A stretch of 64,000 nt of DNA from Lagopus muta (lineage: Eukaryota; Chordata; Aves; Galliformes; Phasianidae). A program made the position numbers and the translations under genes. The stretch lies in NCBI RefSeq assembly GCF_023343835.1, contig NC_064466.1, positions 434,001 to 498,000 of the forward strand, in the 5' to 3' direction. Numbering within the stretch: position 1 is the first letter of the stretch; the number at the start of each line of letters is the position of its first letter. The notes under the pieces were generated by a model. The model was not told where the DNA came from and did not search any database. It saw only the letters and a list, made by a program, of their open reading frames with translations. Positions 9,789 to 22,300 of the stretch are shown in pieces.

Positions 9789-10300
9789 GGATTGGCCCCA
9801 TGGGTGCTGGTCCACGTGGGTGCTACGAAGGTTGGATCCCAGTCTGCATGGATGGTGGTCTGATGGGGGACAGACAGACACCGTAAGAACTCGATCCCAA
9901 TGATTCCAATCTGCGTGGAGCCTGGCCCATGGGGATGCCAACCCAATGAAGTCAGACCACGCGGATCCCAGGCTGTGTGGACAACAACCCAATGGATATC
10001 AGACCAGACGGACCCTGGTCCGTACAGACCCCAACCCAATGAATTCCAGATCAGAAATTCCCCAGTCCGCATGGAGCCCAACTCAGTGGATGTCAGAACA
10101 GATGGACTCTGCTCCATATGGACTCCAACCCAATGAATTCCAGACCGGAAGGATCTCAATCCACATGGACCCCAACCCAAGGATGCCAGACCAGGACACC
10201 GGTCTCCGGAATGGTGTGGACCAGTCCTGGCTTGCTCCCAACAGACCATGGCCCATGGCCTCAAACATCCCATAATAAAGTCAGTGCCAGGTGACCTCTG
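9786..10300 (+). repeat. PGLYRP2 3' UTR with ~55-bp tandem repeat
   Basis: The last exon starts at 9786 and its first three bases are the stop codon TGA. The rest is 3' UTR made largely of degenerate units with CCAACCCAATGAATTCCAGA (near 9940, 10030, 10128) alternating with GGATCCCAG and ACATGGACCCC blocks. The transcript therefore ends in repeat-derived sequence. Confidence 0.8.
10274..10279 (+). terminator. Poly(A) signal of PGLYRP2
   Basis: AATAAA lies about 490 bases after the stop codon, followed by a GT-rich stretch (GTCAGTGCC). This marks the likely transcript end near 10295. Confidence 0.85.
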
Positions 10301-10639
10301 GAGAGCAGGAGGGAAACTGAGGCACGGGCCGGGGAGGCAGAATGGGGCTCTACATGTGTACCCACAATCCTTGTGCCTCCCTTACAGCACAAGGGGGGGA
10401 ACCCAGACGTAGCCCACCCTGAGGACACCCACGCCCACCCCAGACCTTTCAGGGCTCGCCCCCTCTCACCCAGCCCCTGCAGGACCCCATAAGCCGTGTG
10501 TGCACACAGCGCTCCAACACCTCCATCTCCGATTCCTGTTCACTCTGAAACCTAATGACAGCCTTTACTCCGGTCACCGCTGTGACCCCAATACCCGGTG
10601 CTCTGGGGGGAGGAAGAGGGGGGGCTCAGCTGCTCGGTG

Positions 10640-10799
10640 CCCCCCCGGGGCTGCGGCCGAGCGTTATCCATTGGGGCTGGGAGCACAGATAACATCATTG
10701 GGGCAGAGGCGGAGGTGAGGGTGTGACTGAAACTCCTGCTGGGTCACATGGGGAAGCCACGGCAGGAACCGGGTGTCAGAGGAGGCAGCGAGCGGCGAG
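10640..10799 (+). promoter_or_regulatory. Candidate RASAL3 promoter and non-coding first exon
   Basis: Two short modules pair a GATA site with an inverted CCAAT box: TTATCCATTGG (10664-10674) and AGATAACATCATTGG (10687-10701). About 100 bases later CGGCGAG|GTACGG (boundary 10799/10800) looks like a splice donor, and the RASAL3 coding exon starts right behind an acceptor at 13356. A 5' UTR exon here is inferred. GATA sites would suit a haematopoietic gene. Confidence 0.4.
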
Positions 10800-11264
10800 G
10801 TACGGCGGGGTTGGGGGCACATGGAGGGGGGGGGGGGGGATGGGAGAGGTGGCACCCCAAGGGGACGCTCCATCCTTGGGAGCAGCCGTGGGGATGTGGG
10901 GTGCTGGGGTGAGCAGCACCATGCTGATGGGGTGCTGGGGTGCTGCTAGGTGGGACGGTTTGCACCCCAAAGACCCCGAAAGTTAGCAGCACCCCATAGG
11001 CCCCAAAAGCACTGGCATCACCCCCAGGGTGGGGGTGCATCCCTGAAGGTGGGGGCGCCCTCCCTGGGTCACCTTTTGGGTGCTGACCCCCAAATTGATG
11101 GGAGCCTGCAGCCCGTGGTGTCACCACGATGAGGATCGTCCAAGCCCCACGAGCAACCCCTTCGTGCTGCGTTCACCCTCGGGTCTCCCACCCTCGGGGG
11201 GGGGTCTCCCACCCTCGGGGCTCCCCCCAGCCCGCTGTGGGGCCATGCACAGGGTGCAGATGGC

Positions 11265-11650
11265 GGGAGGAAACGCGGCAGAGACGCGGGGGGGGGGGGG
11301 GGGGAAGCGCGGCAGCCGCAGCCGCGGAAGCATCGTCGGCACCGCCTGCGCCCGGGGATGGGGTGGCAGTGGGGCCACCCACAGGTGTCACCCTACAGCG
11401 CTGTCACCGCGCCCCGCTGGCTCTGTGTCTCAATCTGATACGCATCCCAGGATTGGGATGGTGCAAAGGGATGGGGGTCGGCGTGTTCCATGGATATGGG
11501 GTCGGGGGGTGCCACCCTGTGGCCACCCCGCGGCTGCCCAGCGCCCATCCTCGGATATCTTCATCCTGGCACCCCTCTCGGTTTGGGCAGCCCACCCTGG
11601 CAATCCCACCTGGGGGTTGTTCTCCACTCCCCACCCACCTCCCCCTCCAC
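11265..11650. other. CpG-rich patch and unique sequence in presumed RASAL3 intron 1
   Basis: A small CpG cluster (CGCGGCAGCCGCAGCCGCGG, 11308-11327) follows a G run. It could be an alternative first exon or promoter of RASAL3. No open frame with recognisable protein was found. Confidence 0.3.
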
Positions 11651-13345
11651 CCTGGCACCCCCTTTATGGGTCCCCTCGTTCTGGGAGGGGGGTGTGGGCA
11701 GGCAGGGGCACCCAAATAGGGGCAGAGATGTAGGGGTGTCCCAATAAGGGTGTCTGGGTGTGTGTGGAGGGGTCTTCAAGGGGGTGCTGATGGTGTGTGG
11801 CAGCAGAGGGGCAATCAAACAAAGGAATCTGAGTGGGGGTTCCTGGATGAGGTGTCCTGGATTTGGGCACCCAATTAGGAGCGTGCAAATTGGGGTGTCA
11901 ATATGGGGGTGCCCCAATAAAGGCGCCTGGATGGGGGGTGTTGTGATGTGAGTGCCTCGTGAGGAGTGCTTGGATGGAGGCACCCAAATGGGGGGTGCTG
12001 GGGGGGGGAACTCCTATGGGGGTGCCCACAAAGGGGTGACCCAGTTTGGGATTTTTGGATAGGGGCACACAAATTGAGGTGTCTGGGGGGTGGGTGCGCA
12101 GATAAGGGCACCCAAATAGGGGAGCTGAGATGGGGGTACCCCTACAGGGATGCCCACGCAGGGGTAACCCAATAGGGGTGTGCAAACGGGGCAGTGATAT
12201 TGGGTGCCCCAATGAGGGTATCTGGATGGGGGTGTTCAGATAAAGCCCCCCAGATAAGGGAAACCCACACAAGGGTGCCTGAATGGAGTGTCCTGGGTGA
12301 GGGTACTGAAATGTGGGCACCCCCGGAAGGGATGCTTGGATGGGGGCACCCAAATTGGGGTGCTGGAAACCACACAGGGATGATCACACACGATTGACCC
12401 CAATAGGGGTGCCTGGGTGCCTGGGTGGGGGTGCCTGGATATGGGTACCCAAAAAAGAGGTGTGCAAATGGGGGTAGCAATATCAGAGTGCCCCAAAATG
12501 GAGGTGTTGAGATAGAGAGTCCCCAGATTAGGGCACCTGTTATGGGGATGCCTGGATGGGGGCACCCAAATAGGAGTGCTGGAATTGGGGTGCCCCAGTG
12601 ATTCTTACTGCTTAGACAGGGGGACCAAAATAGGGGTGCTGGAAGGTGGATGCCCAAATTGGGATGCCTGGATAGGAGTGCCTGGATAGGGGTGCTTGGG
12701 TGAGGGCACCCAAATTGGGGTGCCTGAATAGGGGTGTCTGGATAGGGCACCCAAATTGAGGTGCTGGGATGGGAGTGTGTGGATAGGGTACCCAAATTGG
12801 GGTGCTGGGATGGGGGTGTGTGGAGAGGGTACCCAAATTGAGGTGCTGGGATGGGGGTGTGTGGATAGGGTACCCAAATTGAGGTGCTGGGATGGGGGTG
12901 TGTGGATAGGGTACCCAAATTGGGGTGCTGGGATGGGGGTGTGTGGATAGGGTACCCAAATTGGGGTGCTGGGATGGGGGTGCCTGGATAGGGTACCCAA
13001 ATTGGGGTGCTGGGATGGGGGTGTGTGGAGAGGGTACCCAAATTGGGGTGCTGGGATGGGGGTGTGTGCATAGGGCACCCAAATTGAGGTGCTGGGATGG
13101 GGGTGTGTGGATAGGGTACCCAAATTGTGGTGCTAGAACTTGGATGCCCAACTTGGGGTGCCTGGGTAGGGGTCCCCCAATAGGGACGACTTGGATGAGG
13201 GCATTCAAACTGGGGTGCTGCGATGGGGGGCACCCAAATTGGAGTGTTGGGATAGGAGTGCCCAAATTGGGGTGCCTGGGTACGGGTGCCCCAGTAGGGG
13301 TGCTTGGATGAGGACACCTAAGTTGGGGTGCTGGGGCGGCTCACT
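11650..13345. repeat. Minisatellite block, 41-bp core array at ~12700-13135
   Basis: Loose units with GGCACCCAAATAGGGGTG patterns begin around 11700 and sharpen into a regular 41-bp array, e.g. CCCAAATT landmarks at 12791, 12832 and 12873. Units contain TACCCAAATTGGGGTGCTGG followed by GATGGGGGTGTGTGGA. The block stops just before the RASAL3 coding-exon acceptor. It is open for hundreds of codons on the minus strand, which I regard as a repeat artefact. Confidence 0.9.
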
Positions 13346-13356
13346 CCATCCCACAG

Positions 13357-16300
13357 ATGGAAGTGGAGAAGCCCCCCCAAAATGCTGAGCCACCAACGCT
13401 GCTGAAGACGTACCGATGGCGAACGGCAGCAGCCGTGGGCGAGCGGGACCCCGAGCGGTGCAGTGCGACCCCGGGTGGTCGGCACTGGAGCCGGCTGCAG
13501 GGCTGGAAGCGTTCCTACAGCCAACCCGAGTCTGAGAGCCTCGACGACGGCGTTGGGAAGGGCAGCTCCAACCTGGGGGCACCCAAAGCCAGTGCCCGTC
13601 GGTCCCTCTTCCAAAGGGCGTTCTCGGCGCCCTCCAAGGTGGTCAAGGAGCCACGCAGCCCCGAGGGTGGCAAAGGCACCCTGCAGAAGTACCTGCGCTC
13701 CGTGTCCAAGAAGAAGGGATACGTGGAGAACGGGGCCAGGGCTGAGAAGGGGTCCCACGAGGGCATCCCAGGTATGGGGGTGTTTGGGGCGGTGGGGATG
13801 GGGATGCGATGGGAGTGGGACTGGAATGAGACGGGGATGGAATGGGGATGGAATGAGGGTGAGGTGGGAGCGGGATGGAGATGAGGAGGGGGGTGGGATG
13901 GGGATGTTGTTGGGGGTGGGGATGGGGATGAGATCGGGGTGGATGGGGGTGGGATGGAGATGGAGATAGAATGGGATTTGTGTGGGGAGGAGCTGGGATT
14001 GAGGAGGGGATGGAAGGGGTACGAGATGGAAGTGGGATGGAGATGGAGATGGGGGTGAGGTGGGGATGGGAATGGGGTGAGGATGGGGATGTGGTTGGGG
14101 ACGGAGACGGGGATGAGATGGGAGAGGAATGGAGATGGAATGGGAATGGGATGGGGGTGGAATGGAGATGAGGATGGGAGTGGGATGGAAATGGGGATGG
14201 TGGTCATGGGCAGAGGTGGAGATGGGTGATGGTTTGGGGTGCAGAGCCTTGTGGGTGCTGGTTGGGTGTGATGGGTGGTGATGCTGGATGAAGGATTGTG
14301 ATGAGCAATGGGGAAAGATGGTGGATAAGGGGCTGGAGGGACAGTGGGCGGTGGGCAGCGGAGATGGGTGATGGGTTGGAGGAAGAAGAGCTGGGTTTGA
14401 TGTGTTGGCAGGCAGTGGGGATGGGTGACGGTCTGGAAAGCACAGGGTAACAGGATGCGCTCCTCAGCATCACCGCAGCAATGGCGGTGCGGCCGCGGCC
14501 ACATCCCCTGCCATCCTCATGGTAGCACCTCCATGGCCACTTGTCCTCCAGCATCGCCACACCAGCGGTGACACGACAGCCATGTGGCCCTTGGCATCAC
14601 AGCCCCCATGATGGTGGCACGGCAGCGTCCCCGTGTCCCCCGGCTCTGCCACCCCAACCATACGACACTGTCACACCTACTGCAGCACAGTCACAGCTGC
14701 ACTAAATGCCAACCATGGGACACGGGGACACAACGAGGGTCCTTGGGTGCTCCTGACCCCTCTGCTCCACCCACCCCCCCCCCCCAGCCCCAGAGAGCAC
14801 CCACGGCGCCCCCTCCATCCCAATGCATCCGGCACCCGATGTCACAGTGTGGGACGTCTCCAACTTCTCACTGGTAGACAGACAGCTGATCCACGTGGGT
14901 CGGGACGAGGAGGTGAGGACCCCCTTACGTTATGGGGTGCACGGGGTGCTGGGCATTTGGTCCCTGACCCCCTCTCTGCATCCTCAGACTTCAAGCAGGA
15001 ACAGGAACCGGACCGGGAGCTCTGAAAGCAGCAGCCCTCACCCACTGGGTGGCAGGAGGGACACCGGTGAGCCGACAACGCGGGGCGTTTGCATGCACTG
15101 GTGCAAGCTCCAATGCAGCTCCTGGGGCACGCCACACCACGCCGTGCGCTTTGCTTCCCACCACGCACCGCACTGCGCCCTGCACTGCGCACCACGCCAC
15201 GCACAAATACCTCCATGCTCTGCGCCATGCCCTGCACACTGTGCACCACCGCGCCGTGCGCCGCGTCCTGTGCCACGCACCTTGCGTTCTGTGCCCCAAC
15301 GCCACGCACCTCGCCCCGTGCCTTGCGCTGTGCACCGCGCATCGTCGCGCCCCACTCGTGCGTCTCGCGCTGTGGATCTTGCACTGCATGTTGTGCCCCA
15401 CACCCCAGTGTGGAGGAAGCCCCCTGCGCGAGGCCCTCCGTGCGCCGTCACCGCTTCCTCCCTGTGCGCTGATCCTCCCGATAAGGGCTTCCTTGCCACC
15501 ATGGGCCCCCGCCGCTGGCTGTTGTGTGTGGCGCACGGTGAGACCCCAAGCCCAGCTTGACCCCTCTGCACGCCGGTGCACCCACCAGTGGGCTGCACCC
15601 AGTGCGTGGCCGTGCTTCCTTCTGCTTTTTGGGGAGGTGGGTGCCGCACCCCGTTGTGGTTTTGGGGTCTAACCTGGGCCACCCCAACAGACACCGAGGA
15701 GAGGAGTGCGAGGGCAGCGGGGAAAGGCACCGACAGCGACGGCTCCACCACCTCGCAGTTCAGCAACGTGAAGGTGGGTCCCGGCGTCACCCACGGGTGT
15801 CACACTGTACCTCGGGGTCACCCGTTGTCCCTCCATCCCCACCCTGCAGGGACTGTTGTGGAAGAGACTGCGGGAGCGGAAAGGTCGCATCGTGCCCAAA
15901 AATGAGAGCTCAGCGGCGGTCGGCACAGATGGAGAAAGGTATGAAGGTGGTGGGGACAGCGTGGGGGCAGCATGGAGGGTCTTTGGTGACAGCTGTGTCT
16001 GACACAGAGCCCCGAGCCGCAGTGGCTCCCATGAGTCCCTGCTGCCAGCACCCAGCGCAGCCGAGCTGGACCTCAGCGGGGAGAATGTCATCGTGCGTCC
16101 TGTGCACGGCAGCATCGTGGGCGAGAAATTCTGCTTCCAGGTAGTGGTGCTGGGGGAAGGGCAAGGCGAGCAGCCCATACACACACCCTATAGAGGCACC
16201 CAAAGTACCCCAGGGTACCCTGCAGAGTCACCCAGAGCACCCCAGAAATCCTGGATGTGCATCCATAGCACCCAGGGCACTCTGTAGAGGCACCCAGGGC

Positions 16301-19300
16301 TCACAGGGCACCCTATCAGGGCGCCAAAGGTACCCTGGACCCTATAGAGGCACCCAGGGCACCTCAGCACAGGCCCCCAGGTGCCCCCTGACCCCCTCCC
16401 TGTCTGCAGATCATCACAGGTGGGCACAGCCACTCCTTCGGGTGCAGCTCCTTGGCTGAACGCGACCGCTGGATTGAGAACCTGCGCCGCACGGTGCAGC
16501 CCAACAAGGTGGGACCCTCAGGGACCTCCCACAGGCCCTGTCCCCATTGTGTCCCCTTGTGTCCTGCTGTCCCTCTGTGGATTTGGCCGTCCTCTTGTGT
16601 CCTGAAGTATTCGGCCATCCATATCCCTGTGTCTCCTCCCATCCTTCGTATCCCCTCCAGTTCCCTGTGTTCCCTCCATATCGCATATCCCCTCTTGTCC
16701 CCAAGGCCTCTTTGTGTCCCCCGTGTCCCCTCCTGTCCCCAAGGCCTCCTCCTATCTCCCATGTTCCCTCATGTCCGCCACGTCCTCTCCTATCCTGTCC
16801 ACTCCCCTCATGTCCCCAGTGCCACATCCTGTCCCTCATATCATAGAACCACAGGATCATCGAGTGGGCTGGCTTGAAAAGGACCACAGCGGTCATCGAA
16901 ATCCTTTCCCCCATGCTCCCTCGTGTCCCCCAAGTCCTCATTTCCCCCTCGTGTGCTCCACATCCCCTTATGTCCCCAGTTCCCCTCCATGCCTCCCGCG
17001 TACCCTCCTGTCCCCCAGGTCCCCTCCTGTCCCCAGTGCCAACTCCTGTCCCCCATGTCCTCTCCTGTCCCCTATGCCCCCATTTCTCCTTCTTCCCCCA
17101 GTGTCCCCTCCTGTCCCCAATGTCTTCTCCAGCCCTACTTTCCCTTCCAGTCCCACACCCCCATCTGTTCCACATCTCCTGCCCCCCATCTTCTCTCCTG
17201 TCTCCACTGCCACCTCCTATCCTGTGGATACGGGTACCCTCCTATCCCCCATGCATCCATGTCCCCTCCTGTCCCCCAAGTCCCCTCCTGCCCTCAGTGT
17301 CCCTTCCTGCTCCCTGCGTCTAATCCAGCCCTCCTTTCCCATCCAGTCTCACCTCCCCACCTGCCCCACGTCCCCTCCTATCCCCCCATGTCCCCACTGT
17401 CCCCTCCCATCCCCAGGACAACTGCGAGCGCCTGGAGCTGGGGCTGAGCCTGTGGGTGTACGAGGCACGGGACCTGCCGCCCCGCCGCCGCCTGCGGTGT
17501 CACCTCCAGCTGGACGGCACGCTCTTCGCCCGCACCACCGCCAAAGCGGCCGGTCCCGACGGCGAGCTCTTTTGGGGCGAGCTCTTCCAGCTGGCCGCCC
17601 TCCCGCCCTCCCAAGCCCTCACCCTCTCGCTTTACCGTGACGATCAGGGCCACCCCAGCCAGCCGGTGGCATCTGTCACCGTCCCTTTGGCCGAGCTGGC
17701 GGCTGCCCGGCAGCCCTTGGAGCGCTGGTACCCGTTGAGCAGTCATGGAGGCGACGAACGGGCGCCGGCGGTGCGGGTGCGCGGGAGGTACCGGGAGGTG
17801 AGGGTGCTGCCCATCGTACGCTACAAGGAGCTGGCTGAGTTCATCACCTTCCACTATCGGGAGCTGTGCGCCTGCCTGGAGCCCACCATCGCCGTGAGAC
17901 ACAAGGAGGAGCTCGCCGGTGCCTTGGTGCGCGTCCTGCAGAGCACCGGGAAAGCCAAGGTAGAGCGGCTGGTGGCCGTGGTGGGATGGACACGGTGGTT
18001 GGGGTGGGGTGAGGGTGGGATGGGGTGGATGTTGGGATGGAGGGAGGGATGGATGCGCCCAAGTTGTGGTGGATGTGATGGTTGGGGTGCGATGGGTGAT
18101 GACCGAGGTGGGGGGATGTGGTGGTTGGGGTTGGGATGGGTGATGGCTGCGGTGGGGTAGATGTGGTGGTTGGGGTTGGGATGGGGATTGGATGGCTGAT
18201 GGTTACAGTGGGGTAGATGTGATGGTTGGGATTTGAGGGACAAGGTGGTTGGGGTGGGGTGAGGGTGGGCTGGGTGATGGTTGTGATGGGGTGGATGTTG
18301 GGATGGAGGGAGGGATGGATGCGCCCAAGTTGTGGTGGATGTGATGGTTGGGGTGCGATGGGTGATGACTGAGGTGGGGGGATGTGGTGGTTGGGGTTGG
18401 GATGGGTGATGGCTATGGTGGGGTAGATGTGGTGGTTGGGGTTGGGATGGGGATTGGATGGGTGATGGCTACAGTGGGGTAGATGTGATGGTTGGGATCG
18501 GAGGGACACGATGGTTGGGGTGGGGTGAGGGTGGGATGGGTGATGGTTGTGATGGGGCGCATGTTGTGGTTGGTTTGGGATGGGAGTGGGATGGGTGAAG
18601 GCTGTGATGGGACGGACATGGTGGTTGGGGTGGGATGGAGGGAGGGATGGATGTGCCCGAGTTGTGATGACATGATGGATGGGGAGGGAGGGGTGATGAC
18701 CAAGTTGGGGGGGATGTGGTGGTTGGGGCGGGATGGTCATGGTGGGATGGATGTGATGGTTGAGGTGGGATGGGTAATGACCAAAATGGGGGGGATGTGG
18801 TGGTTGTGGTGGGACGGGGATTGGATGGGTGATGGCTGTGGTGGGGTGGATGTGGTGGTTGGGGTGGGAAGCACAATGGCCACAGTGGTTGGGATGGGAT
18901 GGAAGAGGGATGGACGTGCTCAAATCACGATGTACATGATGATTGGAGTGGGATGGGGGAGGGATGGGTGATGGCTGTGGTGGCATGGATGTGGTGGTTG
19001 GGGTAGGACGGGTGATGGCCACAGAGGGGTGGACACGGTGGTTGGGGTGGGATGGAGATGGAATGGGTGCACCCAAATTGGGGTGGGCATGATGGTTGGG
19101 GTGGGATGGGATTGTGAGGGGGGTGGGGTGGGGTGGACAGTTGGGCTGCGTTGAATTTGGTTGGGATGGGATGTGTTGGCATGGCATTGTGAGTGGGGTG
19201 GGGTGGGAGGGGATGGGGTGAGATGGGGTGGGATGAGGTGGGATGGGAGGGGAGGGGAGGGGAGGGAATGGGAGGGGAGGGGATGGGAGGAGATGGGATG

Positions 19301-22300
19301 GGAAGGGAGGGGAGGGGAGGGGAGGGGAGGGGAGGGGAGGGGAGGGGAGGGGAGGGGAGGGGAGGGGAGGGGAGGGGAGGGGATGGGATGGCATGGGATG
19401 GCATGGGATGGGATGGGAGGGGAGGGGAGGGGAGGGGATGGGATGGGATGGGAGGGGAGGGGATGGGATGAGGTGGGATGAGGTGGGATGGGATGGGAGG
19501 GGAGGGGAGGGGATGGGAGGGGATGGGATGGATGGGATGGGTGGGATGGGATGGGATGGGATGGGATGGGATGGGATGGGATGGGATGGGATGGGATGGG
19601 ATGGGAGGGGATGGGTGGGATGGGATGGGTGGGATGGGTGGGATGGGTGGGAAATACAATTCAAGGGCACTTCTGGAGGTCCCAGCACTGCCCAGGCCAG
19701 GCTGCCCAAGCCACACCGGGCCCATGGGTGCTCCCCAACATCCGTCCCACAGGAGTTCCTCATCGACCTCGGGGTGGCCGAGTTGGATCGCTTTGATGAT
19801 CGGGAGTCGCTCATCTTCCGAGAGAACACGTTGGCCACCAAAGCCATTGATGAATACATGAAGCTGGTGGGGGGCAAATACCTCCAGGATACGCTGGGTA
19901 CGAGCAGCTGTTATGGGGTATTATGGGATGTTATGGGGTATTATGGGATGTTACGGGGGGCTGGGCATGGGCAGGACTTACTTCATGAGGCATTCCAGGC
20001 TATGGGACAGCCCCAGGATCTCTGCAGCGTTGTCCCATGGCAGCGACGGCTCGGTCCCCTCATTGCCTTTCTCCTGGTGCCCAGGTGAGGCTGTGGCCCA
20101 GCTCTGCTCCTCGGATGACAGCTGTGAAGTCGATCCCAGCAAATGTGGTGGCCCTGACCTTTCAGACAATCAGAACAACCTGCGGCAGGTCTGCGAGGAG
20201 ACCCTGCAGCGCATCGCCGCATCCTGCGAGTGAGGAACAGCCCCGTGGGGGCACGGGGGTGGGCATCTGCACGGAGGTGGGCCTGGGGGCAGGAAAGGGG
20301 TTGGGAGCTGGCACAGGCAATGGGGCAGGTATGGGGGACTTGGGGGTGGGCATCAGAAAGGATGTAGGGACAAGTCTGGGGACAGATGCGGGGCAGGGAT
20401 GGAGATAGGCACCTGGGAAGGACGTGGTTATGGGCAGCAGGAAGGACATGGGGACGTGTTTTGGGACAGGGATGGAGACAGGCACCACAACCATGGCGAT
20501 GGGCACTAAGAGTGACGTGGGGGCAACTTTGGGGACGGACGCAGGGGACAGGGATGGAATTAGGCACCATCCCTGGGATGGCCACAGTGACCAGCAGCAG
20601 GAGGGACAGTGGACAAGTCTGGGAACAAACGTGGGGACAGGAATGGAGACAGGCACCACGGTGATGGGCAGCAGGAAATACAAGGGGGGTGGGTTTGGGG
20701 GACAGGCATGGGGGGTCAGCATGGGGACAAGCACAGCAAGGGCGGGCACCACGTCCCACAGCACACCATGGTGGCACAGGGGACACCAGAGTCAGCCACC
20801 CACCCCGTCTGTCCCCACAGCACCTTCCCGGCGGAGCTGGGCGAGATCTTTGCAGCGTGGCAGGAGGAGTGCGCGGCTCGGGGCAAGGCGGCCATAGGGC
20901 AGCGCTTGGTCTCAGCCTCGCTCTTCCTGCGGTTCCTCTGCCCCGCCATCATGTCCCCGAGTCTCTTTGGCCTCGTCCAGGAGTACCCGAGCGAGGCCAC
21001 CGCTCGTACCCTCACCCTGGTGGCCAAGGTCATCCAGAACCTGGCCAACTTCACCACGTACGTCACGGCACATCACCCCACGGGGAAGATATGGGGCAAC
21101 AGAGGTGTCCCATGGGGCAGTAGGGACGCCTTCAAACACCCTGGGGCAACATGAATGTCCCTGATAGTCTATGGGGCTACTAGAACCTCCCTTATGGGCT
21201 AAAGGGCAACAGGGATGGACCCTACAGCCCGTGGGGCAGCAGGGGCATCCTTAACATGCCATGAGGCAGCAGGGATGTCCCTAATACACCATAGGACGAC
21301 AGGAAGGTCCTTGGAACTCCATAGGGGTGCTGGAACCTCGCCCTACATGCCACGGGGCAGCGGGGATGGACCTTACAAACTTTGGGGCACCAAGGGATGC
21401 TGTGGGGCAGCAGGGATGTCCTCAAGGGGCCACGTGAGCCAAGAAGCACGTGGTTCTGGTGGTGGCCCGTGGGTGACTGGCCACCATGGTCCTCAGGTTT
21501 GGTGAGAAGGAGGCCTACATGGGCTTCATGAACGAGTTCCTGGAGCACCACTGGAGCACCATGACAGCCTTCCTGAGGAGCGTGGCCAGCCCTGAGAGCA
21601 GCGGCCATGTGGCCACCTATGATGGCTATGTGGACCTGGCCCTGGAGCTTGCCACCCTCCACCTCCTGCTCTGCGATATCTTCTCCAGCCTGAACCAGGT
21701 GCCACCTCCATGTCCCCAGGGGTGGCTAGAGACGTGGGCCTCCTTCTTCTCTCTATGTGCAGGGCTGGGTGCTTGCAGCCCCGTGGGTGTCACTGCCCCA
21801 TGGGTGTCACTGCCCCACTGCCACCCCATGGCCCCACGATGTCCCATTTTGTCCCATCAGGCCACACAGGAAGAGCTGGAACCTCTACCCACCATCCTCA
21901 ATGCCATCAGGGAGGGAACACCGGTCCCTGTCTCCGTCCAGCTCAGCTCCATCACAGAGCGAAGGTAACGAAGGGGAACAAGGGACACACGGGATCAATG
22001 GGGACATGTGAGGCCGGAGGGGTGACACCAGGAGCAGTCTGGAGTGGCTCTGGTCCTGGTTGGCTCCATGGGGACTCTAGGATTTAGGTGGGTGACAGGA
22101 CCATGGGGACCTTTTGGTGGAGGACAGGAGCACGGTGACCTTTTAAGGGTAATGGGACCACGGGGATGTTTTTGGGTAGGCCATGGGTGGTGGGGCTGTG
22201 GGAGACCCTTTGGGGGTGACAGGAACATGGGGACTTTTTAGGGGTGGTGGGACCGTGGGGGAGCCTTTGGGAGTGAGAGGATAAAAAGAACCTTTTGAGG

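Noticed and set aside
12142-13317. 391-codon minus-strand frame
   Set aside because: It is the reverse reading of the 41-bp and related minisatellite in the RASAL3 5' region, with no start context or homologous domain.
15060-15690. CpG-rich segment as an internal promoter of RASAL3
   Set aside because: The CpGs are part of a degenerate CACGCACCG repeat and no first exon or donor is apparent.
17844-19877. 677-codon minus-strand Pro/Ser/His-rich frame
   Set aside because: It reads through the GATGGTTGGGG minisatellite and the GGGGA/GGGAT pentamers on the antisense strand and overlaps genuine RASAL3 exons.
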